Below, piece by piece: positions 53,271 to 62,891 of a stretch of DNA of 64,000 nt (the first letter of the stretch is position 1; every line of letters starts with the position of its first letter). Source of the DNA: Winogradskyella litoriviva (GTDB taxonomy: Bacteria > Bacteroidota > Bacteroidia > Flavobacteriales > Flavobacteriaceae); the NCBI RefSeq assembly GCF_013249065.1, contig NZ_JABRWQ010000002.1, positions 1-64,000 on the forward strand, read 5' to 3'. Below the pieces are notes generated by a model. It saw nothing but the letters and a program-made list of their open reading frames with translations, made no database searches and had not been told where the DNA came from. Made by a program: the position numbers and the translations under genes.

Positions 53271-53426
53271 ATATTCTTAATTCAAAAAGTATTTAAAGTT
53301 AAATGTCAGTTTGTAGTCGTAATTTATTCTGAATGCTTTCTAACTTCTATAACAATTTTTAAAGTTATAGGTTTTGAGTAATCCATGTCTGAACTTTAAT
53401 ACCTTTTTAACTTTCAATTTTAATTA

Positions 53427-56384
53427 TTATTCTATAATTGCCTCATAAATAAGACGTTGAATTTCGGTTCTAATATTTTCTCGTAGTAACAAATTTTTAC
53501 CTGCTTTAGGATACGTTCTGTTAGCTAAAAATATATAAACGATTTCTTCTTCTGGATCAGCCCAAGCATAAGTACCTGTAAAACCTGAATGCCCAAAACT
53601 AGTCATAGAAATACATCCGCAAGTTGGACCTGTATCACCTAACTGAGGTTTATCAAAGCCTATACCTCTTCTATTATCACTATCACAATAATAACAATGA
53701 TTAAACTTATCTATAGTTTCACTTTTTAGATAGCGTTTTCCTCCATAAAACCCTTTTTGCAAATACATTTGCATAATTTTAGCTACGTCATTGGCATTAC
53801 TAAAAACACCTGCATGTCCTCCTACTCCATTTTGCATTGCTGCTCCCATATCGTGCACATAACCATGTACTTTTTTATAACGATAATAATCGTCTATTTC
53901 AGTTGGCACAATGTCTTTTAAACTAAACTTCTTCCTAGGATTATAAGTGGTGTAATTTGCTCCAAGTGATTTATAAAAGCGATCTTGAGTAATTTCACTT
54001 AGTGGTTTATCATAAAAACCTACAAGATAATTTTTAAGAATATAATAAGGCAAATCACTATAGCGATAGCGTAATGTAGAAAGCAAATCACTTTCTCTTA
54101 TAATTTTTTGAATTGAATCTTGATAATCATTTCGCATAAATAGCGTATTGGTTACTTCAACTTCAAAACCTTTTGTCCGCGTTTTTCTGTAATATTTAGG
54201 ATTTGGCTTTTTTGTAACTGAATCTAATGTAGCATAATAAAAAGGGATCCAAGGCTTAAGTTGAGCATAATGCGACAACATTTTCTTTAATGTAACATTC
54301 TTCTTATTTGTTGTTTTAAATTCTGGCATTAATTTGCTTAGCTTATCATCTAATGATAAAGAACCTCTTTCTTCTAACTCCATTAATACTGGTAATGTTG
54401 CTAATATTTTAGTTAAAGACGCAACATCGTAAATATCATCAAAATCAACCTTATTCTTCTTAGAATAGGTATGATAACCAAAGTTTTTATTATAAATAAC
54501 TTTTCCTTTTCTAGCTACTAATAATTGAATACCTGGAGTCATTTTACCATTTACAGCATGGTTGGCGACTGAATCTATTCTAATTAATAATTTAGAATCC
54601 ATACCAACACGCTCTGGCAAACCGTAACTTAAATTCATTAAAGAGTTATAAGTTTCACCTGTACCGACCGGAAAAAACTGACCTGTACTCACAGGCAATT
54701 TTCCTTGTGCTGCAATTGCACCAAAAATAAGTTGAGCTGATTTTTCTTGAGCAATCTTACTATTTTGATAACTCATTACAATACCTTCAATATTTTCTAC
54801 AGAAAGCAAATCGTTTAAAGCGTATGGCCTTGCAAATACATCTAAAATTATGGTATTGGTTCTCGCAATTTCATACAGCCATGCCATTTCTTTTTGGGAA
54901 AATTTAAATCCCTTCCATGGATTAGCGTTAGATTTATGAAAACCTACAACAACGGTATTATAATTTTGAAGTTTTGTGATTAAACCATCAAGCTTATCTG
55001 CTTTTATTTGGTGAACTTTTGTGTATTTTTTTAATTCTTCTAAAAAGGCTGAACCAGAATCGTCACCAAGTGAAACATAAGCAACTTTCTTAGTTTCTAA
55101 ATCCCTAAGTGGTAATAATGAATTTGAATTTTTTACTACTGTAATGGCATTTTCCATGAGTTCTTCATAGAGTGCATCATCATTAAGTCTGTTTAAATCT
55201 TTTTCTAAATTATAGATTCCAATTGGCGAATAGTTGTTTAAGCCTACTTTATATTTCGCCATTAATATTTTTTTTACTGAATGTGCTAAACGCTCTTCAG
55301 TAATAGTTCCATTATTAAAAGCTTCAACAAATTTAGCAATACCTTTTTCTGGGTTTTCAGACATTAGCATCACATCATTTCCTGCTAAAAAAGCCATTAA
55401 ATCAATTTCGCCTCCTTTAATTAGACTTTTCTTATTAGTTCCATCTACGCCTTTTTCTACATAATCTGCAGCACCTTTCATTGTTAAGGCATCTGTAAAT
55501 ATTAAACCATTAAAGCCTAATTGTTCTTTTAAAATATCTGTAACAATATGCTTAGATAAAGAAGAAGGAAAACCTCTTCTCTTTTCTAAACTAGGGACAT
55601 TTAAATGCGCAACCATAACGCTAGCTAAACCTTGCTTAATCAGTTTTCTATAAGGATATAACTCAATAGAATCTATTCGTTGTGCACTAAAATTAATAGT
55701 TGGCAATTTTAAATGCGAATCTTCTTCAGTATCTCCATGACCAGGAAAGTGTTTTGCATTTGCTAATGTACCAGCACTTTGCATCCCTTTCATAAAAGCC
55801 AAACCTTTATCCGTAACATTATCTCTATCTTCTCCAAAAGAGCGATTTCCAATAATTGGATTATTAGGATTGGTATTAATATCTACTGCTGGTGCAAAAT
55901 TAAAATGTACACCAAGGCGTTTGCAATGTTCTCCAATCTGTCTTCCTGTTTGCTCTACTAATTTATCATCTGAAATTGCACCAAGTGTCATATTCCAAGG
56001 AAAAGCGTACGTAGAATCTAAACGCATGCTCAAACCCCATTCTGCATCCATACCAATTAATAAAGGAATTTTTGAAGCAGCTTGTAACTCGTTATTTAAT
56101 TTTGCTTGGCGAACTGGTCCACCATTAGAATATATTAAACCACCAATATGCTGGTTTTTAATAAGACTGGCTATGCCGTTTTCGTGAGTTTTTCCTTTAT
56201 TTGAAAATACCTGTACCATGAATAGTTGCCCGATTTTTTCATTAATAGACATGGAATTATACAGACTATCTACCCATTTTTGTTGTTGAATAGAATCTTT
56301 AGTTTGAAGAGGATTTTTAGAATAATCTTGTGCAAAATTAAACTGAAAACTAAAACAAATAAGAATAAGGGCAAGGTAACGCAT
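53427..56384 (-). CDS. GH3 beta-N-acetylglucosaminidase fused to a beta-lactamase-family serine hydrolase
   Basis: A 985-residue exported fusion. Signal peptide: MRYLALILICFSFQFNFA-Q. The GH3 catalytic domain (about 40-390) has the NagZ-type K211-H-F-P-G-H-G-D ... D-S-H224 loop and the nucleophile Asp298 in FTDALTM. A GH3 C-terminal domain follows (about 410-590). From about 610 the chain is a class C beta-lactamase/DD-peptidase-like domain with S656-L-T-K659, an RYSDL in place of the usual YxN, and HSGFTGT near the end. It should cut peptidoglycan-type GlcNAc and a D-amino-acid or ester substrate. ATG 56384 is preferred to TTG 56390. It stands alone on the minus strand. Confidence 0.9.
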   Translation of the reverse strand: MRYLALILICFSFQFNFAQDYSKNPLQTKDSIQQQKWVDSLYNSMSINEKIGQLFMVQVFSNKGKTHENGIASLIKNQHIGGLIYSNGGPVRQAKLNNELQAASKIPLLIGMDAEWGLSMRLDSTYAFPWNMTLGAISDDKLVEQTGRQIGEHCKRLGVHFNFAPAVDINTNPNNPIIGNRSFGEDRDNVTDKGLAFMKGMQSAGTLANAKHFPGHGDTEEDSHLKLPTINFSAQRIDSIELYPYRKLIKQGLASVMVAHLNVPSLEKRRGFPSSLSKHIVTDILKEQLGFNGLIFTDALTMKGAADYVEKGVDGTNKKSLIKGGEIDLMAFLAGNDVMLMSENPEKGIAKFVEAFNNGTITEERLAHSVKKILMAKYKVGLNNYSPIGIYNLEKDLNRLNDDALYEELMENAITVVKNSNSLLPLRDLETKKVAYVSLGDDSGSAFLEELKKYTKVHQIKADKLDGLITKLQNYNTVVVGFHKSNANPWKGFKFSQKEMAWLYEIARTNTIILDVFARPYALNDLLSVENIEGIVMSYQNSKIAQEKSAQLIFGAIAAQGKLPVSTGQFFPVGTGETYNSLMNLSYGLPERVGMDSKLLIRIDSVANHAVNGKMTPGIQLLVARKGKVIYNKNFGYHTYSKKNKVDFDDIYDVASLTKILATLPVLMELEERGSLSLDDKLSKLMPEFKTTNKKNVTLKKMLSHYAQLKPWIPFYYATLDSVTKKPNPKYYRKTRTKGFEVEVTNTLFMRNDYQDSIQKIIRESDLLSTLRYRYSDLPYYILKNYLVGFYDKPLSEITQDRFYKSLGANYTTYNPRKKFSLKDIVPTEIDDYYRYKKVHGYVHDMGAAMQNGVGGHAGVFSNANDVAKIMQMYLQKGFYGGKRYLKSETIDKFNHCYYCDSDNRRGIGFDKPQLGDTGPTCGCISMTSFGHSGFTGTYAWADPEEEIVYIFLANRTYPKAGKNLLLRENIRTEIQRLIYEAIIE

Positions 56385-56493
56385 TGGCAATCTTTTATCG
56401 TTTAATTAATGATAACGAATATTATGCCAAATTAGCATTTTTAACAGGAAGTAAAAAGACTTTATGATAGAATTATAAAGAAGTTTTATACAA

Positions 56494-57879
56494 TTAATCT
56501 TTAATAAACTTAAAGCCAATTCCGACATAATTTGCACTTAAGCCAGAGTTACGTTGGTAATAATTGTATTTAAAATCTATACTCTTTAATCCAAATTTAA
56601 AAATATGAGCTTTTGTAAAAATATCTGTGTAACTCAAACCAAACCCATATTGACTTGCATTAAATTTAGACAAATCATAATCTGAAGTATAATACTTATC
56701 TGTTGACAAATGCGAATCATAAGGCGCAAAATAATCAGATTCCGTTTGGTTATAATATCTATAAGAAGGGTATAAAGTGAATTTTGTTGAAAGCTTTATC
56801 GGAACTTCTAGATTGAATGTATGAGACTGAATTCCCCAATCATCTGAATAAAATCTATAGTAAGTTCTAACTACAAACATCTCGTTTAAATAATAATTTA
56901 ATCTAAAACCAAAAGGTACTTTTAATCTGCTTGAAGGTAATCTTTCTATATCATCTGCTAAATGAAAAACATCAGTATTACTTTTAGAAGTATAATTTGG
57001 AATACTTGCAGCATTACCAATATAATAATTATCTACATCTGAGAAATAAACACGTTGCAACGGATTCCCTAGCCAACCTTGCTGTTTCACAATATCTAAA
57101 AAGATAGAAAACTGAGCATTTTTACTTAATATTTGAGATAAACTTAAAGATAGTGAGTAAGAGTTTCTTGCTTTGTCTTTTATTACTTCAAATCCATTAA
57201 TAGGACTCCAGTCTGTAGATATATCACCAAATTCATCTAAAATTGAAACTCCATAAAAATATCCTTGGCTTAAATCACCATTGACATCGTCATAAGCATT
57301 TAACTCTGTTGGGTAAATAGGATTCCAAGTATCTAAATAGACTTTTCCACTGATACCTAACGTGGTATTCTTTTCATTAAATAACTTAGTTAACCCACCT
57401 CCAAAACCAATTGATGTATAATCATATTCTGCTGCAAAAGAAACATCTGCATTCCAAATGGTATTTCTATCATCTGAGCTATGTGAAAAATCGGCATTTA
57501 AACTAGTCCAAACATCAGAAGCAGAAGCTCCAGAAGACGTTACCCAAGGGCTACCTTGATAAGAAGCACCTGAAAGGTCAAAAGGATTTCCATTACTAGA
57601 CGATGCAGAGGTATAAGCTGAAAAACCAACATCTACCGTAAGTACATCATCTGCGTTTAATGGCATACTCACCACAATTGTACCTGTTAAATCTGTTAAC
57701 TCTTCTGTTCCAATTCCACCAGTTACTGATGCATTGTTACCTTCTTGAGCATAATAACTACTTAAAAAATCGACTTCGGTAGTTTCTAAAACTCTTTTTT
57801 TATAAACATTGGTTGAGTCTTGCTGTGCAAATGAAAACCCAAAAAGTGAAATAAACACAAAAAATAAGATGTTCCTCAT
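56494..57879 (-). CDS. DUF3570 outer-membrane-type protein with flavinylation-like motifs
   Basis: A 461-residue beta-rich protein with signal peptide MRNILFFVFISLFGFSFA-Q; the many alternating-aromatic strands up to the C-terminal VGIGFKFIKD suggest an outer-membrane barrel. It is the last gene of a thioredoxin-apbE-DUF4266-DUF3570 operon. Two stretches match the ApbE target pattern [DS]-x-S-G-A-S: D101-L-S-G-A-S106 and S115-S-G-A-S119. If flavinylated, the FMN would be on the last Ser. The start is ATG 57879; a longer frame to 57984 overlaps the DUF4266 gene. Function unknown. Confidence 0.85.
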   Translation of the reverse strand: MRNILFFVFISLFGFSFAQQDSTNVYKKRVLETTEVDFLSSYYAQEGNNASVTGGIGTEELTDLTGTIVVSMPLNADDVLTVDVGFSAYTSASSSNGNPFDLSGASYQGSPWVTSSGASASDVWTSLNADFSHSSDDRNTIWNADVSFAAEYDYTSIGFGGGLTKLFNEKNTTLGISGKVYLDTWNPIYPTELNAYDDVNGDLSQGYFYGVSILDEFGDISTDWSPINGFEVIKDKARNSYSLSLSLSQILSKNAQFSIFLDIVKQQGWLGNPLQRVYFSDVDNYYIGNAASIPNYTSKSNTDVFHLADDIERLPSSRLKVPFGFRLNYYLNEMFVVRTYYRFYSDDWGIQSHTFNLEVPIKLSTKFTLYPSYRYYNQTESDYFAPYDSHLSTDKYYTSDYDLSKFNASQYGFGLSYTDIFTKAHIFKFGLKSIDFKYNYYQRNSGLSANYVGIGFKFIKD

Positions 57880-57892
57880 TAGATACCTATTA

Positions 57893-58102
57893 TTAATTAC
57901 AACCACATCCACCACCAGACTTACCACCATTTGCTCCTGATGCAGCTTCTCTATAGACTTGATAACTCGTTTCAAAGCGATCAAATTTCTTCTGAGCTAA
58001 AGCCATATCTGGATCACTTAAATTTACTTTCTCGTATTCTTTTACAGCCACACAAGATGAAAGTGTTGTTGTAATTAAGGCGATTATTAATAGCTTTTTC
58101 AT
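57893..58102 (-). CDS. DUF4266 small lipoprotein
   Basis: A 69-residue lipoprotein with the signal ending L-S-S-C17 and a mature part of about 50 residues with DPDMALAQKKFDRFETSYQVY, then a glycine-rich tail finishing GGGCGCN. The terminal C-G-C (C66, C68) is the family hallmark and could bind metal or form disulfides. A SGAN at 55-58 is close to, but not a match for, an ApbE site. It starts 2 bp after apbE and ends 13 bp before the DUF3570 gene. Confidence 0.88.
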   Translation of the reverse strand: MKKLLIIALITTTLSSCVAVKEYEKVNLSDPDMALAQKKFDRFETSYQVYREAASGANGGKSGGGCGCN

Positions 58103-58104
58103 AA

Positions 58105-59088
58105 TTACTCTTTATTTTGTAATTCTATATTTGATGAAGATACAATTTTATTGTCTTGATTAACAATAATGCATTCAACTCCTTTTAATTGATTTATAAA
58201 GTTTAAGCCAGCTTCTTCTCCCATCACAAATACTGACGTTGCTAAAGCATCTGCTAATTCTGCATTTTTTGTAAAAATAGTAACACTTAAAATTCCTGTG
58301 GCTGGATAGCCAGTTCTTGGATCAATAATATGTGAATATAATACATCATTAAAGGTAATATACTTTTCGTAATTACCAGAAGTTACAACGGCACTATTTG
58401 TAACTGGCATCCAAGAAAACACTTTTTCTTTATTCAGCGGGTTCACAATAGCAACCATCCATTCTTTTCCATTAGGTTGTGTTCCCCAAGTATTTAAATC
58501 ACCAGAAGCATTAATTATACCTGCTACCACACCAGAACTCATAAGTAAAGATTTAGCCCTATCTGCAGCATAACCTTTACCAATTGCTCCAAAGCCAATT
58601 TTCATACCTTTGAGCTTCAAAAACACAGTTTGTTTCTCTATATCTAAAACAATGTTTTCATAACCTACTTTCTCAACAGATTTTGTAATGGCTTCTTCTG
58701 AAGGCATTTTGGTCATAGAGCCATCAAATTTCCAGATTTTATCCATAGACGCATAGCTAATATCAAAGGCTCCATCTGTGAGTTTTGAAATCTTTAAAGC
58801 ACGTTGAATAAGTTGAAACAATTCCGAATCAACTTTTACAGCTTTTATACCTGCAGCCTTATTTATTTGAGTTGTTTGTGAGTTTTCATCCCAAGAAGAA
58901 ATAAGACGCTCAATTCTTATTATTTCATCTATGGCCAATGAAATGTACTTTTGCCCTTCAATAGAATCATTTGCTACGACAGAAATATCGAAGCGACTTC
59001 CCATTAATTTTAGAGATTTTGAATATACATCTTGACTATAGCCTAACGTATAAATAAAGACACTTAATATAAAAAGTTTAATCTTCAA
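58105..59088 (-). CDS. apbE: FAD:protein FMN transferase
   Basis: Attaches FMN to Ser/Thr residues of exported redox proteins. A signal peptide (MKIKLFILSVFIYTLGYS-Q) places it in the periplasm. Family motifs: SLKLMGSRFDI, the FAD/Mg site IGFGAIGKGYAADRAKS, INASGDLNTWG, HIIDPRTGYPATG, and DALATSVFVMGEEAG. The 327 residues are normal. It overlaps the thioredoxin gene by 11 bp and precedes the DUF4266 gene by 2 bp. No NqrC, RnfG or FMN-binding-domain substrate is encoded nearby, so its target is likely within this operon. Confidence 0.95.
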   Translation of the reverse strand: MKIKLFILSVFIYTLGYSQDVYSKSLKLMGSRFDISVVANDSIEGQKYISLAIDEIIRIERLISSWDENSQTTQINKAAGIKAVKVDSELFQLIQRALKISKLTDGAFDISYASMDKIWKFDGSMTKMPSEEAITKSVEKVGYENIVLDIEKQTVFLKLKGMKIGFGAIGKGYAADRAKSLLMSSGVVAGIINASGDLNTWGTQPNGKEWMVAIVNPLNKEKVFSWMPVTNSAVVTSGNYEKYITFNDVLYSHIIDPRTGYPATGILSVTIFTKNAELADALATSVFVMGEEAGLNFINQLKGVECIIVNQDNKIVSSSNIELQNKE

Positions 59089-59515
59089 AAGACACTATTT
59101 TTTCGAAATACTTAGTTGGTGTTGTTTTCTCGTAGCCTAAACTACCTATTTGGTTTCCATCAGAATCTAAAATTACAACATATGGAAAATATCCATTTTT
59201 ATTGTATTTATCAGCTAACGTATTGTTGTGTTCTTGTTGTTCATTAGACAACTTATTCTTTTTACGTCTAGGAAAATCTGCCTGTAACATTATTAGCTTA
59301 TCCTTAGCCAAATCTTGAAATTCTTGTGTATTCCAAACTTCTCTATCTAATTTAATACATGGTGCACACCAATCTGAACCTTGAAAAACGAGAACAATTA
59401 TTTTATCACCTTTAGAAGCCAATTCTTTAGATGTTTCAAAATCAGTTTGCCAATTTTGCGAATATACTTGAATTGAAAGAAGTAGAAATATTATAAATAT
59501 GAGTTTTGTTTTCAT
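59078..59515 (-). CDS. Periplasmic thioredoxin-like protein, first gene of the ApbE operon
   Basis: A 145-residue exported thioredoxin fold with signal peptide MKTKLIFIIFLLLSIQVYS-Q. The active site is WCAPC in VFQGSDWCAPCIKLDREVW, similar to DsbD-gamma or SoxW-like proteins, with the cis-Pro in YFPYVVILD. It is the promoter-proximal gene of a four-gene unit with apbE, DUF4266 and DUF3570. It may keep the CGC cysteines of the DUF4266 protein reduced (inference). Confidence 0.88.
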   Translation of the reverse strand: MKTKLIFIIFLLLSIQVYSQNWQTDFETSKELASKGDKIIVLVFQGSDWCAPCIKLDREVWNTQEFQDLAKDKLIMLQADFPRRKKNKLSNEQQEHNNTLADKYNKNGYFPYVVILDSDGNQIGSLGYEKTTPTKYFEKIVSFED

Positions 59516-59603
59516 AGTTCAAATTGTATTATATAACTATTATTAAACGTAAACACTTCCTATAAATTATAATTACATAAAGTAATTGCTCCGTGTTTAT
59601 TGT

Positions 59604-60827
59604 TTATTCTATTAAATCAATATGTCGATCGTGATAACCTAACAAATATAACACACCATCTAATCCTATGCTAGAAATAGAACTTTGTGCATTATCCTTA
59701 ACTTTAGGTTTTGCATGAAAAGCAATACCTAGTCCTGCTAAGTTAAGCATTTGTAAATCATTTGCGCCATCACCAACAGCAATAGTTTGGCTAATATCAA
59801 TTCCCATATCATCCGCTAGTAATTGCAAATACTCTGCTTTTTTACTACCGTCAACAATATCGCCAAGATATCCACCAGTTAAAGCACCGTTTTTAATTTC
59901 TAATTGGTTAGCAAATACGTAATCGATATCTAATTTTTTCTGTAAATAATGGCCAAAGTACGTGAAACCACCAGATAAAATAGCTGTTTTAAATCCGTAA
60001 TTATGTAATGTATCTATTAGACGCCTTGCTCCTTTTGTAATCGGTAAACGTTCTGCAACTTCTTGTAAAACAGATTCGCTTAAGCCTTCTAAAAGTTTCA
60101 TTCGTCTTTTAAAACTTTCATTAAAATCAATTTCACCTTGCATTGCAGATTCTGTAATCGCTTTTACTTCATCACCTACACCTGCCAATTCAGCTAGTTC
60201 ATCTATAACTTCAGTTTGAATTAAAGTAGAATCCATATCAAAACAAACTAAACGCCTGTTTCTTCTAAAAATATTATCTTCTTGGAAAGCAATATCTACA
60301 TCTAATTCATTTGAAATATCCATTATTTTCTGAGTAAAATTAGATTTATCATCAATTTTACCTCTAATAGATAATTGAATAGACGCTCTAGGATATTCTG
60401 TCTCTTTCACTAATGACAAACGACCTGTTAATCGTTTAATAGAATCGATGTTTAAATCTCTACTTGATATTACTTTTGTGACTTCAGAAATTTGTTCTGC
60501 AGTTAGCTTCTCACCCAGAATTGTTATGATATAACGATCCTTTCCTTGGAGACCAACCCAATTTTCATAATCTTGAAGCGAAATTGGCGAAAATTTAGCT
60601 GTAATCCCTAATTCATACGCCTTAAACAATAAGTCTTTTAGTACTGCTGCCGATTTTTTACCAGATTTTATTTCAAACATTATACCTAATGATAAGGTAT
60701 CGTGAATATTGGCTTGTCCTATATCTAAAACTTTAGCATCATATTCTGCTAAAACACTTGTTAAACTAGAAGTTAAACCTGGTTTATCTTGTCCTGAAAT
60801 ATTAAGTAAAAAAATGTCTGTTCCCAC
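59604..60827 (-). CDS. serB: Phosphoserine phosphatase with N-terminal ACT domains, GTG start
   Basis: Last step of serine synthesis. The HAD domain (about 185-395) begins with the catalytic CFDMDSTLIQTEVIDELA and contains ILSGGFTYFG and VGDGANDLQML. The N-terminal 180 residues hold two ACT-like modules (ISGQDKPGLTSSLT, then YIITILGEKLTAEQI), which probably sense serine. No ATG is available: a stop lies three codons upstream, so GTG 60827 is the start and the length is 407. Transcribed downstream of the small conserved gene at 60869. Confidence 0.95.
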   Translation of the reverse strand: MGTDIFLLNISGQDKPGLTSSLTSVLAEYDAKVLDIGQANIHDTLSLGIMFEIKSGKKSAAVLKDLLFKAYELGITAKFSPISLQDYENWVGLQGKDRYIITILGEKLTAEQISEVTKVISSRDLNIDSIKRLTGRLSLVKETEYPRASIQLSIRGKIDDKSNFTQKIMDISNELDVDIAFQEDNIFRRNRRLVCFDMDSTLIQTEVIDELAELAGVGDEVKAITESAMQGEIDFNESFKRRMKLLEGLSESVLQEVAERLPITKGARRLIDTLHNYGFKTAILSGGFTYFGHYLQKKLDIDYVFANQLEIKNGALTGGYLGDIVDGSKKAEYLQLLADDMGIDISQTIAVGDGANDLQMLNLAGLGIAFHAKPKVKDNAQSSISSIGLDGVLYLLGYHDRHIDLIE

Positions 60828-60868
60828 TGTACTTTAAGTTAATGATTGTTGATTATGAATATTCTAAT

Positions 60869-61354
60869 CTATTTTAAAAATCTACTATGCCAACTTTCGC
60901 TTGCCGGAACTTCCCAATTTTCATTAAATTCTGCAATATTGGTGACCAAATTGTTAAAAACGATTGTGTTTTTAGATACTGCTTTCTGTTGTGCCATTTT
61001 TTTAAAATCTAGCAATGGTTTGTATGCTATAAATTCACCTTGTTTATAAGAAACATTCATTTTATCCATTAAATCAACGTTATATTGCTTTTCTAATTGC
61101 TGAATAAAATTAACCGATGAGTCTATAGAACAACCTGTAGCATTATTTAAGTTTTGATCCATTGCTATCACAATAAACCTTTTGTAAACTATTTTATAGC
61201 CAGCTTTTAAATCTTTTCCATGTGCTGTCCAAGCTTCGATAAACGTTTCTAACTGCGAATTTAGCTGTTCTAATTCTGTATCTGAAAACGAACGATTGGC
61301 TTGGTATATCCAGACTCTAGATTCTTCTGGTAAGGTATTAAAATCAACTAGCAT
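60869..61354 (-). CDS. Conserved flavobacterial protein of unknown function (often mis-named ABC transporter ATPase)
   Basis: A 161-residue soluble protein. Databases commonly label this family ABC transporter ATPase, but there is no Walker A, signature or Walker B motif. Conserved-looking parts are RVWIYQANRSFSDTE near the start, FIEAWTAHGKDLKAGY, GCSIDSSVNFI, and the C-terminal WEVPASESWHSRF. The tightly kept WEVPASESWHSRF end suggests a functional site. Neighbours are serB and a PH-domain gene on the same strand. Confidence 0.75.
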   Translation of the reverse strand: MLVDFNTLPEESRVWIYQANRSFSDTELEQLNSQLETFIEAWTAHGKDLKAGYKIVYKRFIVIAMDQNLNNATGCSIDSSVNFIQQLEKQYNVDLMDKMNVSYKQGEFIAYKPLLDFKKMAQQKAVSKNTIVFNNLVTNIAEFNENWEVPASESWHSRFLK

Positions 61355-61388
61355 AAATTTCTTTTTTTATGAGCACAAAAATAAGGTT

Positions 61389-62891
61389 TTACATCCAATT
61401 TTTATCTTGAGATTCCACCTTATATAACAAGTAATTATAAATAGACAAAGCTTCAGTTTTTGTGATATAAGGAATTGTAACTGCTTTTGAAGCTGTTAAA
61501 ATCACCAAAGAAGCAATACCGCTTCGCTTTTGAAATAAGGTTTGTTTTAATTTTATGCCTTGAATTTTATGAATTTCAAGAATGTTAGTAATTGTATCTA
61601 TTACACCGCTTCCTATGGTAATATAATTATCCGAAATTCTGTAATACGCTTTTTTATAAGCAAAGTATACATACAAAACTGCTAATGGAACAAACACAAA
61701 ATTTATCAATAGCATTTCAACACCAAATAAAAACAATAAAACTGTATTAATTAATATTCCTAAGGACAACATTTCCAAAGCCGAAATACGCATAAAATAA
61801 GTGCTCGGTTTTTCGGTTTCACCTTCAGCAATATAATTTAATAAAAGCTTATTAATTAAATAATTGAGCTGTTCCTTCTCTAATGCAACAATATTAAAAT
61901 TCTTTTGCTGCTTTTGGTTAACCATTGCTTGTTTTACAGATAAACTATGTAATCCTAAATATTGCTTCACACGATTAGTTGTAATAACCAAATTCTGAAT
62001 ACGACTAGGCATTAAACTCAAAGACACTTTATTGAATAGTCCTTTGTTTATTTCTACTGTTTTTTGATGCTCAACAACTTCGAGATTAAAATTTATAATA
62101 AACGTTTTTACTACAGAGAATAAAAGCGAAATCAATACAACCACAATTACAATAATAACGTTTGTAATCAGTAAATTAAAAAGTGTATCCTCATCGAGTT
62201 GAACAAAGTCATCAATATGTTCTTCTAGTTTCAATTCTTGCAAATACTCCTCAAACTCATTATACAAACTAAATACAAAAGTGAAAATAAGTAAAAAGCT
62301 TTTAAAATGATTTTGAGACAAACCCTCTAATAACAAACGCTTTAAAGTTACTTTAAAGAAAATCTCTGGTTCTTCTATGTGATCTACTAAATCTAATTCT
62401 TCACTAGCAACAGATAACTTATTAAATAATCTCTTTTTAAGTAATATTGCCGTTGGTCTATCTAATGCACTTATTTCTATTTCAGATTTTTTATCTCCTG
62501 CCGTTTCTATTTTAAGAGAAACAACATTAATTATTTGTTGCAAGAAATTTTGTTTAATGTAGACATTCTGAATTTTGGACTTCGGAATAATAGTAGTGTC
62601 TTTATTTATAATTCCAGAGGATAAATGGAAATCCTCTTTACTTAAATAGAATTTAAAATTTAAATATTTTAAAATAGCAATAACTAGAATTATAACTATA
62701 ATGCCAATAATACCTAGCAAAATCATTGTAGGTGTAATATTGGCAAAGGACTTCCCTCTTATTAAGGACACTCCAAATGCAATGAAAAGGACAAAGAATT
62801 TCTTAAAAAACTGAAAGACCTTGAACCCAAAAATTACGATTATACCTTTAGAAGATTGCCTTAAAGGCTGCGAGAAATCAGTTATTTCCAT
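61389..62891 (-). CDS. PH-domain membrane protein (YdbT-like)
   Basis: A 500-residue inner-membrane protein with three bacterial PH-like domains (about 70-150, 265-340 and 415-495), each preceded by one or two hydrophobic helices (about 18-38, 50-72, 180-200, 232-258 and 370-405). The motif pattern I-P-K-S-K-I-Q-N-V and L-M-P-S-R-I-Q-N-L marks the PH repeats. Bacillus YdbS/YdbT are linked to resistance to certain bacteriocins, but the function here is unknown. It overlaps the following (upstream) PH gene by 14 bp. Confidence 0.87.
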   Translation of the reverse strand: MEITDFSQPLRQSSKGIIVIFGFKVFQFFKKFFVLFIAFGVSLIRGKSFANITPTMILLGIIGIIVIILVIAILKYLNFKFYLSKEDFHLSSGIINKDTTIIPKSKIQNVYIKQNFLQQIINVVSLKIETAGDKKSEIEISALDRPTAILLKKRLFNKLSVASEELDLVDHIEEPEIFFKVTLKRLLLEGLSQNHFKSFLLIFTFVFSLYNEFEEYLQELKLEEHIDDFVQLDEDTLFNLLITNVIIVIVVVLISLLFSVVKTFIINFNLEVVEHQKTVEINKGLFNKVSLSLMPSRIQNLVITTNRVKQYLGLHSLSVKQAMVNQKQQKNFNIVALEKEQLNYLINKLLLNYIAEGETEKPSTYFMRISALEMLSLGILINTVLLFLFGVEMLLINFVFVPLAVLYVYFAYKKAYYRISDNYITIGSGVIDTITNILEIHKIQGIKLKQTLFQKRSGIASLVILTASKAVTIPYITKTEALSIYNYLLYKVESQDKNWM

